A stretch of 64,000 bases of DNA. Origin: Bacillota bacterium. Its GTDB lineage: Bacteria; Bacillota; Proteinivoracia; UBA4975; VEMY01. The notes under the pieces were generated by a model, which saw only the letters and a program-made list of their open reading frames with translations, did not search any database and was not told the origin of the DNA. Of this stretch, positions 1-8,682 are shown piece after piece. Each line of letters opens with the position of its first letter. Position 1 is the stretch's first letter. Made by a program: the position numbers and the translations under genes. The stretch is taken from positions 1-64,000 of the forward strand of contig VEMY01000010.1 of NCBI GenBank assembly GCA_009711825.1, given 5' to 3'.

Positions 1-81
1 CATTATACCACATTGTGCCATGTTATGCCACATAAATAAGTAAAGAAAAACAAAAAAATATACCCTTGAAGCTTTATGCCA
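1..81. repeat. Degenerate 10-bp direct repeats upstream of LysR gene
   Basis: Three adjacent 10-base units at 1-10, 11-20 and 21-30 share the pattern YRTTRTRCCA, and a fourth (CTTTATGCCA) lies at 72-81. One-helical-turn spacing is typical of binding sites for a DNA-binding protein on one face of the helix. Inference: an operator for the LysR protein or for a gene beyond the left edge. Short AT-rich matches can arise by chance. Confidence 0.35.
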
Positions 82-369
82 CAAGGGATTACGGTATCCT
101 TTTCCCAGCGGTGCTGTTAAACTAGCGATAAAAATTCTCCACACTTCAGGCAAATCGCCCGTAACCTGCAAGCAAATCAGTTTTCACCCTATAAACTGTG
201 TGTACGCCAATGAAAAATTCTTTTCAGCTGCGATTCACTTGCTCCGCAAATCATTATCCTAGCAAATGGGCATAAACATATCCTATGTTAGAATTTCGTG
301 TTATCGATGGCACAAACCACAATTTTGATATATAATCTAAATAACGGAATATTGAGGGGAGGGGTGCGG
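82..369. other. Intergenic region without a recognised gene
   Basis: I see no open frame with a ribosome binding site and no structured RNA here. It should hold the promoter of the LysR gene and possibly that of a divergent gene to the left. Confidence 0.5.
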
Positions 370-1278
370 TTGCATATCGATTATATTTCGTCTTTTTGCA
401 GGGTAGTGAAAGTGAAATCCATCACTAAAGCTGCCCGGGAGTTGCATCTCAGTCAACCGGCCCTGAGCTTGCAAATAAACTGTCTGGAAACTCGCTTTAA
501 AACAAAATTGCTGGAACGCACCAATCGGGGTGTTAACCCCACTCCGGCCGGCGAAGTTTTGTACCGCCACGGTCAAAGACTGCTTCGGGTGCTTAATTCT
601 TTGGAGACGGAGCTGGAGAAGTTGAACTCGCCAGCAACAGACAGCTTGAAAATTGCCGCATCGCCGACCTTAGGTACATACCTTCTTCCCGCTACTCTCT
701 GCAGTTATGCCTCGAAGTTTCCTAATCATAAATTTTTACTCTCAATTGACAATACCGAAACAATCATTGACAGTGTTCTCGATGGAACAACCGACATTGG
801 CATCCTGGAAGGCCCCCTCTCTGATGAAAATAATGAGCGTTTCCGCGAAGGGAATTTGGTGCTGGTGCTTCTGGGTGAAGATGAACTGATTTTGGTGAGT
901 TCTCAACCAGATTCCTGCCCGCCTCTCAATTCAATTGAAGAGTTGTGCAATCTGCCGCTAATTTTGCCGGTGTCGGGGAGCGGACTTCGGAAAACGTTGG
1001 AACAAGAGCTGTCCCGCATTGGTTACCCCCCGGACCAGCTCAATATTTTAATGGAACTTGATAATAGCAACGCGATAATTACAGCTATTTGCAGCCACAA
1101 CGGCATTGGATTGGTGCCGCGAATGGCTGTCGAAACTCAGGTTGCCAGCAATCAACTGCACGAAGTTGAACAGTGTCTGCTCCAGCTGCAAATGCCTTTC
1201 TACCTCTTTTACCAAGCAGAACTTGACAAACGCGAGATTCTGATAAACCTGATAGAATTTCTAACGCTCAGTTTTTAA
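370..1278 (+). CDS. LysR-family transcriptional regulator
   Basis: This 302-residue protein has the LysR layout: an N-terminal winged helix-turn-helix (about residues 1-60, with the typical SITKAARELHLSQPALS core) and a C-terminal periplasmic-binding-protein-like effector domain (about 90-300). I chose the TTG at 370 because a GGAGG at 358-362 sits seven bases upstream; the GTG at 364 would be too close to it, and the longer open frame from 298 has no ribosome site. LysR proteins usually control a neighbouring, often divergent, operon. The only sequence to the left is a repeat-bearing intergenic region, so the target is probably outside the window. The effector is unknown. Confidence 0.9.
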   Translation: MHIDYISSFCRVVKVKSITKAARELHLSQPALSLQINCLETRFKTKLLERTNRGVNPTPAGEVLYRHGQRLLRVLNSLETELEKLNSPATDSLKIAASPTLGTYLLPATLCSYASKFPNHKFLLSIDNTETIIDSVLDGTTDIGILEGPLSDENNERFREGNLVLVLLGEDELILVSSQPDSCPPLNSIEELCNLPLILPVSGSGLRKTLEQELSRIGYPPDQLNILMELDNSNAIITAICSHNGIGLVPRMAVETQVASNQLHEVEQCLLQLQMPFYLFYQAELDKREILINLIEFLTLSF

Positions 1279-1307
1279 CACCCGGTTTTCCCCGGGTGTT
1301 TATTTTT
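1277..1307 (+). terminator. Rho-independent terminator after LysR gene
   Basis: A 9-bp stem (AACACCCGG / CCGGGTGTT) with a short loop is followed by TATTTTT. It overlaps the stop codon of the LysR gene. Confidence 0.85.
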
Positions 1308-1334
1308 GCATACTCCATCTTGACGGGTTAATAA
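1306..1334 (+). promoter_or_regulatory. Candidate sigma-A promoter for polyprenyl synthase
   Basis: TTGCAT (1306-1311) and TAATAA (1329-1334) are separated by 17 bases, about 30 bases before the start codon. The -35 overlaps the T-tract of the preceding terminator. The match is moderate. Confidence 0.4.
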
Positions 1335-1363
1335 TAAATGAAAACATGTTGGGTGGAAAACCA

Positions 1364-2314
1364 ATGTCTTATCTAGATAAACAACATCTAAAATTATTAA
1401 AACTTCCGGAACTAACCTTAGTTGATTACAATCTCCGGCGCACAGTTGAAGACTACGGTGGCCTGATGACTGAGATAACTAAGCATATCCTATCCATGGG
1501 TGGCAAGCGGATTCGCCCGGCACTTGTGATTACTGCAGCTAATATTTTTGGCGCTCCCTTAAATGCTAAAATTCAGCTGGCAACCGTTGCCGAACTAATC
1601 CATACTGCCTCGCTTCTCCATGACGATGTGATTGATGACTCGAATTTGCGCCGCGGCCAGCCAACGGCCAACAATATTTGGGGGAACTCCAGTTCAGTCC
1701 TGGCGGGTGATTATCTTTTCGCCCAGGCATTCAATATTCTTAGCAATTTCCATGAGCGCCAAATCCTGTCTATTTTTACCGACGCAATCGCGGAAATGTG
1801 TAATGGAGAATTGCGGCAGTCAAGTGGGCGTCACAATCTTGATATCGATCTTGCCACTTATTTGCGCACCATCACCGGAAAAACAGCCAGCCTGATTGGA
1901 GCAGCATGTGAAACCGGGGCGCTTATCAGTCCCATGCCCCGGGAATTGGTCCCCCGACTTCGAAACTATGGCATCAATCTGGGATGTGCATACCAGATAA
2001 TTGACGACATCTGCGATTATACTTTGACCGAACAGCAATCCGGCAAACCCTGGGCCAATGATATCAAGCATGGCGTGATGACCTCGCCCCTGATTTTTTG
2101 GCTGGAGGATGGAAACACCATGGATAGCTTGCCAACCGACTTTTCCGGTATTTGCAATGAGCTCAAAAACTCCGGCGCTCTTAGGCGGACCAGGAACCTG
2201 GCAGACAACTACCTCAATCAGGCAATGGACCAACTGGACCCATTGCCCGAGTGCCCGGCCATTGACTATTTACGAACAATTGTCGATTTCTTTAAAACCC
2301 AATGCCAAGTTTAA
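1364..2314 (+). CDS. Polyprenyl (heptaprenyl-type) diphosphate synthase
   Basis: A trans-isoprenyl diphosphate synthase of 316 residues that adds isopentenyl diphosphate units to an allylic primer. The two Asp-rich Mg-binding motifs are visible: a first motif DDVIDD preceded by the LLHD of the family, and a second motif DDICDY. GGKRIRP near the N-terminus is the usual isopentenyl-diphosphate-binding stretch. The sequence most resembles the catalytic subunit of heptaprenyl/hexaprenyl synthases that make the menaquinone side chain. The start is the ATG at 1364, eight bases after a GGGTGG. It converges with a YtpB-like terpene synthase, overlapping it by four bases, so its product could feed menaquinone or the terpenoid made by that neighbour. 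Exact chain length cannot be read from the sequence. Confidence 0.88.
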   Translation: MSYLDKQHLKLLKLPELTLVDYNLRRTVEDYGGLMTEITKHILSMGGKRIRPALVITAANIFGAPLNAKIQLATVAELIHTASLLHDDVIDDSNLRRGQPTANNIWGNSSSVLAGDYLFAQAFNILSNFHERQILSIFTDAIAEMCNGELRQSSGRHNLDIDLATYLRTITGKTASLIGAACETGALISPMPRELVPRLRNYGINLGCAYQIIDDICDYTLTEQQSGKPWANDIKHGVMTSPLIFWLEDGNTMDSLPTDFSGICNELKNSGALRRTRNLADNYLNQAMDQLDPLPECPAIDYLRTIVDFFKTQCQV

Positions 2315-3321
2315 AGATACTTAAGCTTGCGCAGCAAGCCGGCTATACATTTGAGTCGCCTGGCGACAGCCGATGAGTTCTGCATAATCCATGCCGTCTG
2401 ATTGTTCAAGTGCCCGGCGGTTTTTGGATCGGACAAATACATGGCCAGCAACCCGTCAATTACGCGTAAGTGAAAACTTGAGTTCGCTACCCCTTTTGCG
2501 GCCTTCTGGCTTTGTAGATAGAACCAGCTAATTCGTTCCACAGCCCGGGATTCATCAGGATAACAAGCAACGAGATTTAAATCACCATATTGTTTATCCT
2601 CCTCCTGATCAATGAAATAGTCCAGGAGAATATGCAGGCCGCTGATCCAGGGAAGGTAGGCAGAGTAAACGGACTGGGGGTCTCGGTTCTCGGCCAGCAG
2701 CGAGAAAATTCCTAGGGTTGAACCACAAACAGCGGCAAACTCCCACCAATATAGGCCAGGGACTGCCAGCCGCCACAAGTCATAAAGCCGCTCTAAGTCT
2801 CGCACGGCCAGATCTCTTTGCTGGTGCTTCCGGGCCTGCAATTCGATGTAGAGTTGCGCCAAAGTCAAAACCCTGGACTCTATATTGCGATAATGGGGCA
2901 CCTTGACAATTGCCTGGCGACAGTGGCTAACCAACATCTGCAAATAGCCGCCATCATCTTGCCAGGGAAAATCACTGTAATAATTGTGTTGGGGCAGTGA
3001 ATCAAGCTGCACTGCGTCCAGCATCGCCAAATGCAGGCTACGGAAAATATGTTGATCTGTGATACCGCAACGGTCACATAAATTATCCAGGTAATCGCTG
3101 ATGGTTTGATAAGCGACAATGAAATCAAGAACATCATTCCGGTGTTTGGGCAACGCCGCTTGCGCAAATACAGCACCGCCCAGGCAATGGAATTCTTTGT
3201 CCCGAATGCTGTTTTTGGCCTCGGTGGCTAGCGGTCCAGTGTGGGGTACTAGAAAACTTTGATACCGCCGCAAACGTCGGCGGACAGCCGGAAATGTTTG
3301 TAACATCAGTTGAAGTATCAT
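2311..3321 (-). CDS. ytpB: YtpB/DUF2600-family terpene synthase-like protein
   Basis: A 336-residue, mostly helical protein of the DUF2600 family. The Bacillus subtilis member YtpB is tetraprenyl-beta-curcumene synthase, which cyclises a C35 prenyl diphosphate to a spore-associated sesquarterpene. The Asp-rich region ISDYLDNLCDRCG (about residue 80) and LDYFIDQEEDK (about 240) are the probable metal/diphosphate-binding segments. I prefer the ATG at 3321 because GGTGG lies six bases upstream; the longer start at 3348 has no ribosome site and overlaps the leuS promoter. Convergence with a long-chain prenyl synthase supports a shared isoprenoid role. The chemical product is inferred from the family only. 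Confidence 0.82.
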   Translation of the reverse strand: MILQLMLQTFPAVRRRLRRYQSFLVPHTGPLATEAKNSIRDKEFHCLGGAVFAQAALPKHRNDVLDFIVAYQTISDYLDNLCDRCGITDQHIFRSLHLAMLDAVQLDSLPQHNYYSDFPWQDDGGYLQMLVSHCRQAIVKVPHYRNIESRVLTLAQLYIELQARKHQQRDLAVRDLERLYDLWRLAVPGLYWWEFAAVCGSTLGIFSLLAENRDPQSVYSAYLPWISGLHILLDYFIDQEEDKQYGDLNLVACYPDESRAVERISWFYLQSQKAAKGVANSSFHLRVIDGLLAMYLSDPKTAGHLNNQTAWIMQNSSAVARRLKCIAGLLRKLKYL

Positions 3322-3341
3322 CTTTTTCCACCGTCCAATTC

Positions 3342-3370
3342 TTGACATCAGCTTGATTTTTAATTATTAT
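3342..3370 (+). promoter_or_regulatory. Sigma-A promoter of the leuS T-box transcript
   Basis: TTGACA (3342-3347) and TATTAT (3365-3370) are separated by exactly 17 bases. Transcription would begin near 3377, just before the T-box leader. Confidence 0.8.
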
Positions 3371-3377
3371 TAACAAC

Positions 3378-3600
3378 AACCATATAATAAATCGCTAAGA
3401 TGGGAAATAGTAACGGCCACTTCATTGCCCAGAGAACCGATTCCAGGCTGCAAGATCGGTCCTTGAAACCCGTGAACTCATCCCGGAGCTGACAGGGTCA
3501 AAACCCTGTCCGGTTAACGCCGTTACAGTTTGAGCAGGCATTGGTCAATGCAATTAGGGTGGTACCGCGGAAACTCCGTCCCTTAGGGAAGGAGTTTTTT
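3378..3600 (+). promoter_or_regulatory. T-box leader (leucine), with terminator
   Basis: The leader carries the AGAGA motif of stem I (3431-3435), the specifier loop GAACTC with the leucine codon CTC at 3477-3479, an internal hairpin at 3491-3510, the conserved T-box AGGGTGGTACCGCGG at 3556-3570, and a terminator helix (AAACTCC ... GGAGTTT followed by T's) at 3571-3600. Uncharged tRNA-Leu with a GAG anticodon would pair with the specifier and the T-box bulge to form the antiterminator and allow leuS transcription. Confidence 0.95.
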
Positions 3601-3623
3601 ATTATTTTAGCGAGGTGAAGACA

Positions 3624-6059
3624 ATGAGCTATGATTTCAGTGCAATCGAAGAAAAATGGCAACAATACTGGAAGGAACAAGGTTTTCATCGACAAACAAA
3701 GTCCCCAGACAAAGAAAAGTTCTATGCCCTGACCATGTTCCCGTATCCAAGCGGTGATCTGCACATCGGTCACTGGTATGCGATGGTGCCCTCCGATACC
3801 CGGGCCCGTTACAAACGCATGCGTGGATATAACGTCCTCTTCCCCATGGGATTTGACGCCTTTGGCCTGCCTGCGGAAAACGCCGCCATCAAGCACAACA
3901 TCCACCCGTATAATTGGACCATCGAAAACATCAAGCGCATGCGTGGCCAGCTGCGCTCAATGGGAGCAATGTTTGACTGGGAACGGGAAATTATCACCTG
4001 CGATCCGGAATACTACAAATGGAACCAATGGTTGTTTATCAAACTATATGAGCATGGGCTGGCGTACAAAAAAAATTCCCCTGTGGATTGGTGCCCAACA
4101 TGTAACACAACCCTTGCCCGCGAACAGGTCGTAGGGGAAGAGAAACTTTGTGAACGCTGTGACACTCCGGTCACCAAACGGGAACTGAACCAGTGGTTTT
4201 TGAAAATTACAGACTATGCCGAAGAATTGCTGGACTTCTCAGAACTAAATTGGCCGGAAAGAATTAAGGTCATGCAGACCAACTGGATTGGCCGCAGTGA
4301 GGGCGTCGAGTTCGGAATTGAAATCAAAGGAACCGGCGACAAAATCGCTGTGTTTACGACCCGTATCGATACAGTATTTGGTGTTTCATTTGTAGTTTTG
4401 GCGCCGGAACATCCTTTGGTGCCCAAAATAACCAGCGATCAACAAAAGGACGTGGTCACAGATTATATCGCCAAGAGCGCCCGCCAAACAGAAATTGAAC
4501 GCCTAAGCACCAAAACAGAAAAAGACGGCGTATTTACCGGCGCCTGGGCCATTCATCCTTTCACCGGCGCCGAGCTCCCGATTTACATTGCTGACTATGT
4601 GTTGTTAAGCTATGGCACCGGTTCGGTTATGGCTGTGCCAGGGCATGATCAGCGAGATTATGATTTCGCAAAACGCTACAACCTGCCGATACCCACCGTA
4701 ATTAAACCCTTCGACGGCGAGCCGCCGGCTGGCGAAGCTTATACCGGACCGGGCGTGTTAATCAATTCCGGGGAATACACCGGCCTCGACAACAAGGTTG
4801 CAGCCGAAAGACTGACCCATTTTTTAGAAACGCAGGGTTTGGGCGGAGTCAAAATCAATTATCGCCTGCGGGACTGGCTGGTCAGCCGTCAACGTTATTG
4901 GGGGACACCGATTCCCTTCGTCAATTGTGAACACTGCGGTTTGGTGCCGGTGCCGGAGTCTGAACTGCCGGTTTTGCTGCCCGAGGACGCTGAATTTCGG
5001 CCCACGGGCGAATCCCCGCTGCGTTTCAACGAAAATTTCCTGAAGACTTCTTGTCCCCAATGCAACCAACCGGCTGAGCGGGAAACAGATACGATGGACA
5101 CCTTCTTTGATTCATCATGGTATCAGTACAGATATGTCAGCCCCAAGGAAAAAACGGCTCTATTTAATCAATCTGACGCGGAGTACTGGCTACCAGTTGA
5201 CCAGTACACTGGCGGCGTTGAGCACGCGACCATGCACCTTTTATATACCCGTTTCTTTACAAAAGCGATGCGGGACATGGGTTTACTCAACTTTTCGGAA
5301 CCGATGCGCTCCCTCTTTAACCAGGGAATTATTCTGGGGGAGGACTCTGAAAAAATGAGCAAATCTCGGGGCAATGTTGTCGCCCCCGATGACCTGGTGG
5401 CTGAGCACGGCGCTGATACTGTCCGTGCCTACCTGATGTTCATGGCCCCATGGGAATTGGGCGGTCCCTGGAACAGCGAGGGTATAGGTGGTATCTCCCG
5501 CTTTTTGAACAAAGTCTGGCGCTTGGCAATGGGAGAACAAATTTCCACCCAGAAACCCCAGCAAACCACTGAGGAAGAGCTAAACAGGTTAATCAATTCC
5601 ACTATTAAACGTGTTACTGAAGATATGGAAAACTTTAAATTCAATACAATGCTGTCTGCACTAATGGAGTATACAAATCAATTGGTGCGATGGCAGGGAT
5701 CAAAGCTGGCTACTTCTCCCCTGTGGCAACAGGGAATTGAGACACTGATCTTACTTTTGGCACCGGTTGCACCACACCTGTGCGAAGAATTGTGGCAGCA
5801 AACAGGCCATCAAAACAGTGTTCACCTTCAGAAATGGCCGGTATATGACCCCAATGCCCTGGTTAAAAATACCATTGAGATTCCAGTCCAAGTTAATGGC
5901 AAGCTGCGGGGCACAATCACAATTAGCCCGGATATCAATCAGGAACAAGCTGTGGAGATCGCCCAAAAAAATTCTAAGATTAACAGCCATTTGCAACAAA
6001 AAACAATCGTTAAAATAATTTATGTCCCGAAAAAACTGTTAAATCTGGTGGTAAAATAA
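3624..6059 (+). CDS. leuS: Leucyl-tRNA synthetase
   Basis: A class I aminoacyl-tRNA synthetase of 811 residues, the usual bacterial length, that attaches leucine to tRNA-Leu in the cytoplasm. HIGH is at residues 47-50 after the PYPSGDL signature and KMSKS is at 577-581. The zinc-binding cysteine pairs (WCPTCNTTL, CERCD), the CP1 editing domain (about 220-410) and the leucine-specific C-terminal region are present. The ATG at 3624 lies six bases after GAGGTG; an in-frame GTG at 3615 falls inside that ribosome site. Expression is set by the T-box leader directly upstream. Confidence 0.98.
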   Translation: MSYDFSAIEEKWQQYWKEQGFHRQTKSPDKEKFYALTMFPYPSGDLHIGHWYAMVPSDTRARYKRMRGYNVLFPMGFDAFGLPAENAAIKHNIHPYNWTIENIKRMRGQLRSMGAMFDWEREIITCDPEYYKWNQWLFIKLYEHGLAYKKNSPVDWCPTCNTTLAREQVVGEEKLCERCDTPVTKRELNQWFLKITDYAEELLDFSELNWPERIKVMQTNWIGRSEGVEFGIEIKGTGDKIAVFTTRIDTVFGVSFVVLAPEHPLVPKITSDQQKDVVTDYIAKSARQTEIERLSTKTEKDGVFTGAWAIHPFTGAELPIYIADYVLLSYGTGSVMAVPGHDQRDYDFAKRYNLPIPTVIKPFDGEPPAGEAYTGPGVLINSGEYTGLDNKVAAERLTHFLETQGLGGVKINYRLRDWLVSRQRYWGTPIPFVNCEHCGLVPVPESELPVLLPEDAEFRPTGESPLRFNENFLKTSCPQCNQPAERETDTMDTFFDSSWYQYRYVSPKEKTALFNQSDAEYWLPVDQYTGGVEHATMHLLYTRFFTKAMRDMGLLNFSEPMRSLFNQGIILGEDSEKMSKSRGNVVAPDDLVAEHGADTVRAYLMFMAPWELGGPWNSEGIGGISRFLNKVWRLAMGEQISTQKPQQTTEEELNRLINSTIKRVTEDMENFKFNTMLSALMEYTNQLVRWQGSKLATSPLWQQGIETLILLLAPVAPHLCEELWQQTGHQNSVHLQKWPVYDPNALVKNTIEIPVQVNGKLRGTITISPDINQEQAVEIAQKNSKINSHLQQKTIVKIIYVPKKLLNLVVK

Positions 6060-6113
6060 CAGGAATATGTCCTACTCATCTTCTCAATACTATGATTGTG
6101 AGGAGGTGAGAGT

Positions 6114-6284
6114 ATGCGGGTAGATAAAACTGGAAACCCTATTTCCCGAGTCAAGTGTGTAGTCAACACCTGTCGCTATTACGGTAATGGCAACTATTGT
6201 ACTGCCTCCGAAATTGAAATTCAGCCCCCCAATGCCCACGATACTCAAGAAACTGATTGTGCAACATTCAGCCCCGAACGCTAA
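6114..6284 (+). CDS. DUF1540 small Cys-rich protein
   Basis: A 56-residue protein read from an ATG at 6114 preceded by GAGGAGGTGAG. It has the DUF1540 pattern: a V-x-C-x-V-x-x-C-x-Y block, a C-x-A-x-x-I block, and the closing DTQETDC-x-TF. Four cysteines suggest a small metal-binding or disulfide fold. The family is common in spore-forming Firmicutes and has no assigned function that I know of. It follows leuS by 54 bases and ends at a strong terminator, so it may be read from the leuS transcript. Confidence 0.85.
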   Translation: MRVDKTGNPISRVKCVVNTCRYYGNGNYCTASEIEIQPPNAHDTQETDCATFSPER

Positions 6285-6295
6285 ATTAATTTAAA

Positions 6296-6323
6296 AAACA
6301 GGGATGTAGGCATCCCTGTTTTT
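6296..6323. terminator. Bidirectional terminator
   Basis: The hairpin AACAGGGATG / CATCCCTGTT is flanked by A's on the left and T's on the right. It serves the DUF1540 gene (plus) and the convergent GTPase gene (minus). Confidence 0.85.
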
Positions 6324-7304
6324 TTAATCGTTTAATTCAACTATGTCTTTGTCGTAAAGGACGTAATCATGATTTACCTGTTGTCCGTCAAACTTGGCTG
6401 AGCCCCATACCTTTGCCGATTTTAAATTGGCTGCAATGTCTTTATGAATATATTCGGCCAGTTCGCTGACGGTGCTGCCAACCGGCAGCACAAAGGGACG
6501 ATCTAAATCAGGTTTTTTGCCGGGTTTTTTAGTATAGACACGTATAACCGCAAGCGCTTGATAAAGATGTTCCCGCAATAACTCCAAATTGGTTCCTTCG
6601 GTGGTTGAAATTGGAATTATTTCCGGGCAATCGGGCACCAGTTCCTTAAGCAAATTCAATCGTTCCATCGCATCGGGACTGTCAGTCTTGTTGCCAACAA
6701 CAACCAGTTGTTTCCAGGTGAGGAATTGCACACCTTTCTGTTCCTCATCTCGAAGAATACGTTTTTCCTGGAGAAAGTCCAACATTGCCGTCAGGTGATC
6801 AGCACAATCATCATCAGAAAGGTCTAGCATCATCAAGAGCAAATCGCAATTACGCAGGGCGGTGGTAAAATTCCCAGGGATTCCTTCTGCCACAAAGGGC
6901 GGCGCATCAATAAGCTGTACGCTGGTATCTTCATAGGCCATCATGCCCGGAACTGGCAGCGGCGTAGAAAATGGATATTCGGCGACAACGGTTTTTGCGT
7001 TGGTCAGGGCCTGGACCAAAGAGGATTTTCCACAGTTGGGAAAGCCAAGAATGAACACCTGTCCGGCGCCCTGGGATTCAATAAGGAACGGATCCTCCTG
7101 ACGACTGCCTCCCTTTGATTTGGATTCTTCTTTTTTAAATTTTGAGATACGCTTTTTTATCTCTGCCTGGAGCTTCTCAGTGCCCTTATGTTTAGGGATA
7201 GTCGCCAACATTTCTTCAAGGGCAGCCAGCTTGTCTTCAGGAGTAGATGCTCTTTTATATGCTTCTTCGGCTTCATAATATTGTGGTGTTAAATTGGCAG
7301 GCAT
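6324..7304 (-). CDS. Obg/DRG-type GTPase with TGS domain
   Basis: A 326-residue GTP-binding protein. After an acidic/basic helical N-terminus (1-75) come G1 GFPNCGKSS (about residue 87), a G3-like DAPP in place of the usual DxPG, and G4 NKTD. A C-terminal TGS domain (about 260-326) ends in the typical DYVLYDKDIVEL. TGS-domain GTPases such as DRG and Obg relatives associate with ribosomes or RNA. The start is the ATG at 7304 after AAGGAGTG. It stands alone between a terminator and an intergenic gap. Its specific role is unknown. Confidence 0.85.
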   Translation of the reverse strand: MPANLTPQYYEAEEAYKRASTPEDKLAALEEMLATIPKHKGTEKLQAEIKKRISKFKKEESKSKGGSRQEDPFLIESQGAGQVFILGFPNCGKSSLVQALTNAKTVVAEYPFSTPLPVPGMMAYEDTSVQLIDAPPFVAEGIPGNFTTALRNCDLLLMMLDLSDDDCADHLTAMLDFLQEKRILRDEEQKGVQFLTWKQLVVVGNKTDSPDAMERLNLLKELVPDCPEIIPISTTEGTNLELLREHLYQALAVIRVYTKKPGKKPDLDRPFVLPVGSTVSELAEYIHKDIAANLKSAKVWGSAKFDGQQVNHDYVLYDKDIVELND

Positions 7305-7438
7305 GAAAAATCACACTCCTTATTCCAAGGCTATCACCGGAAATACGGTGCTGTCTGACAGAAACTGTTTAATATAAAATATACCATACTAGTTGGATAA
7401 TGCACAAAGGCTTGTGCTGAGTCCACCCAAAACAGCTG

Positions 7439-7975
7439 TTAATTTTCTCCCAAAACCGTCTGGGCCAAATTAGTGGAATGATCGCCAATTCGTTCCAAGT
7501 TGGCAAGAATATCAAGATAAATTACTCCGGAGGGCGGGAAACAATCACCGACATTTACCCGGGCAATATGATTATCTCTCAAGCGTTTTTCCATGCGATC
7601 GATTTCGTTGTCGTCAACCATTACTTCCCGGGCCAGCGTTAGGTCTTTCTCCTGAAAAGCGTTGATTGCCTTAGCGTTGATTGCACGGGTTTTATGATAC
7701 ATTTGATCGACTTCCTGGACAGCGGCCTTAGAAAATGGGTAATTATCTTCTATTTTTTCTTCACACAATTGGGCAATATTCTGAGCATGATCCCCAATTC
7801 TCTCGATATCATTTATGGCGTGAAAGTAACCAGCCAATTGTAAACCCTGGGACTTGGTGATATTTTGCTGCGCCATCTCGGCAAGATAAACGGCTATTTC
7901 AGATTCCAAATCATCGACAATATCTTCTTTGCGCTCTACAGAGGCAATCATGCTAGGGTCATTGTTCAGCAACAC
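7439..7975 (-). CDS. PhoU-like C-terminal fragment of Na/Pi cotransporter gene
   Basis: These 178 residues are a PhoU-type helical domain: two repeats with the family hallmarks (NDIERIGDHAQNIAQL and LANLERIGDHSTNLAQ). Such domains normally form the C-terminus of bacterial Na/Pi cotransporter-family proteins of about 550 residues. Here it is out of frame with the membrane part encoded immediately upstream, overlapping it by 17 bases, and would start at a GTG with no clear ribosome site. Together the two frames look like one gene that lost its second transmembrane repeat and reading frame. It may be a decayed gene, a real split gene or an assembly error. Confidence 0.75.
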   Translation of the reverse strand: MLLNNDPSMIASVERKEDIVDDLESEIAVYLAEMAQQNITKSQGLQLAGYFHAINDIERIGDHAQNIAQLCEEKIEDNYPFSKAAVQEVDQMYHKTRAINAKAINAFQEKDLTLAREVMVDDNEIDRMEKRLRDNHIARVNVGDCFPPSGVIYLDILANLERIGDHSTNLAQTVLGEN

Positions 7976-8561
7976 CGGTACTGGCGCTGCTGCTCTGAAT
8001 CACCGCAGTAAATAAAGCGCCAGCCAGCACACCCCAAACCCTGTATTGGCCAAAATTAGCCAGCATATCAATAAAAGCAGGATTAGTGCGCAACTCACTT
8101 AATCTGTCGCCCATGACACTCATGCCAAAAAAAAGCAGACCAAAACCCAGCACAGCCTGTCCCAAATGACGATATATTTTTTTCTTTACAAAGAATGACA
8201 TAATGACACCGACACCAATTAGAGGTAAGGCAGCATCATAAATGTTGAAAGCAATCATTTGTGCAGTCACTGTTGTGCCAATTCTGGCGCCCAAAATCGT
8301 TCCCATTGCCTGGGCCAGACTCATTAACCCGGCATTGGCAAAGCCGACCACCATTACAGTCGTTGTGCTGCTGCTTTGCACCAGCATGGTGACAATAATC
8401 CCGGTTATTAAGGCGATATAACGGTTGAAAGTGAGCAGTTCTATCATTTGTCGCAGGCGGTCACCGGCCGCCTTCTGCAAACCTTCGCTCATTAATTTCA
8501 TGCCAAAAATAAATAAACCCAAACCACCAAACACACCAAGAAAGATATTAGACGCGGACAT
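7959..8561 (-). CDS. Na/Pi cotransporter-family membrane fragment (truncated)
   Basis: Two hundred residues match the N-terminal membrane half of Na/Pi cotransporter-family (NptA/YjbB-like) proteins: GLFIFGMKLM at the start, the first QSSSTTT motif about residue 62 and the second QSSSAST about residue 190. The frame then stops (GVAEQ-stop) at the point where the second repeat should continue for roughly 120 more residues before the PhoU domain. The PhoU part follows in another frame. The ATG at 8561 has a GGGGACGA ribosome site, so the 5' end is intact. The truncated protein is unlikely to transport phosphate. Confidence 0.75.
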   Translation of the reverse strand: MSASNIFLGVFGGLGLFIFGMKLMSEGLQKAAGDRLRQMIELLTFNRYIALITGIIVTMLVQSSSTTTVMVVGFANAGLMSLAQAMGTILGARIGTTVTAQMIAFNIYDAALPLIGVGVIMSFFVKKKIYRHLGQAVLGFGLLFFGMSVMGDRLSELRTNPAFIDMLANFGQYRVWGVLAGALFTAVIQSSSASTGVAEQ

Positions 8562-8648
8562 ATTCGTCCCCTAGCAGATGCAATAACTAAGTACCATGTT
8601 ACAAGATGAACAAGGGACTGTCAACGATACAAACCCTGTTAATGGCAT

Positions 8649-8670
8649 AAAAAAAGCTGCACGGGGCAGC
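8649..8670 (-). terminator. Terminator of rnpB
   Basis: Read on the minus strand, GCTGC-CCCGT-GCAGC is followed by seven T's, directly after the RNase P RNA 3' end. Confidence 0.85.
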
Positions 8671-8682
8671 GAATTATTATGT

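Noticed and set aside
3491-3510. Stand-alone terminator in the leuS leader
   Set aside because: This hairpin has no T-tract and corresponds to an internal stem of the T-box.
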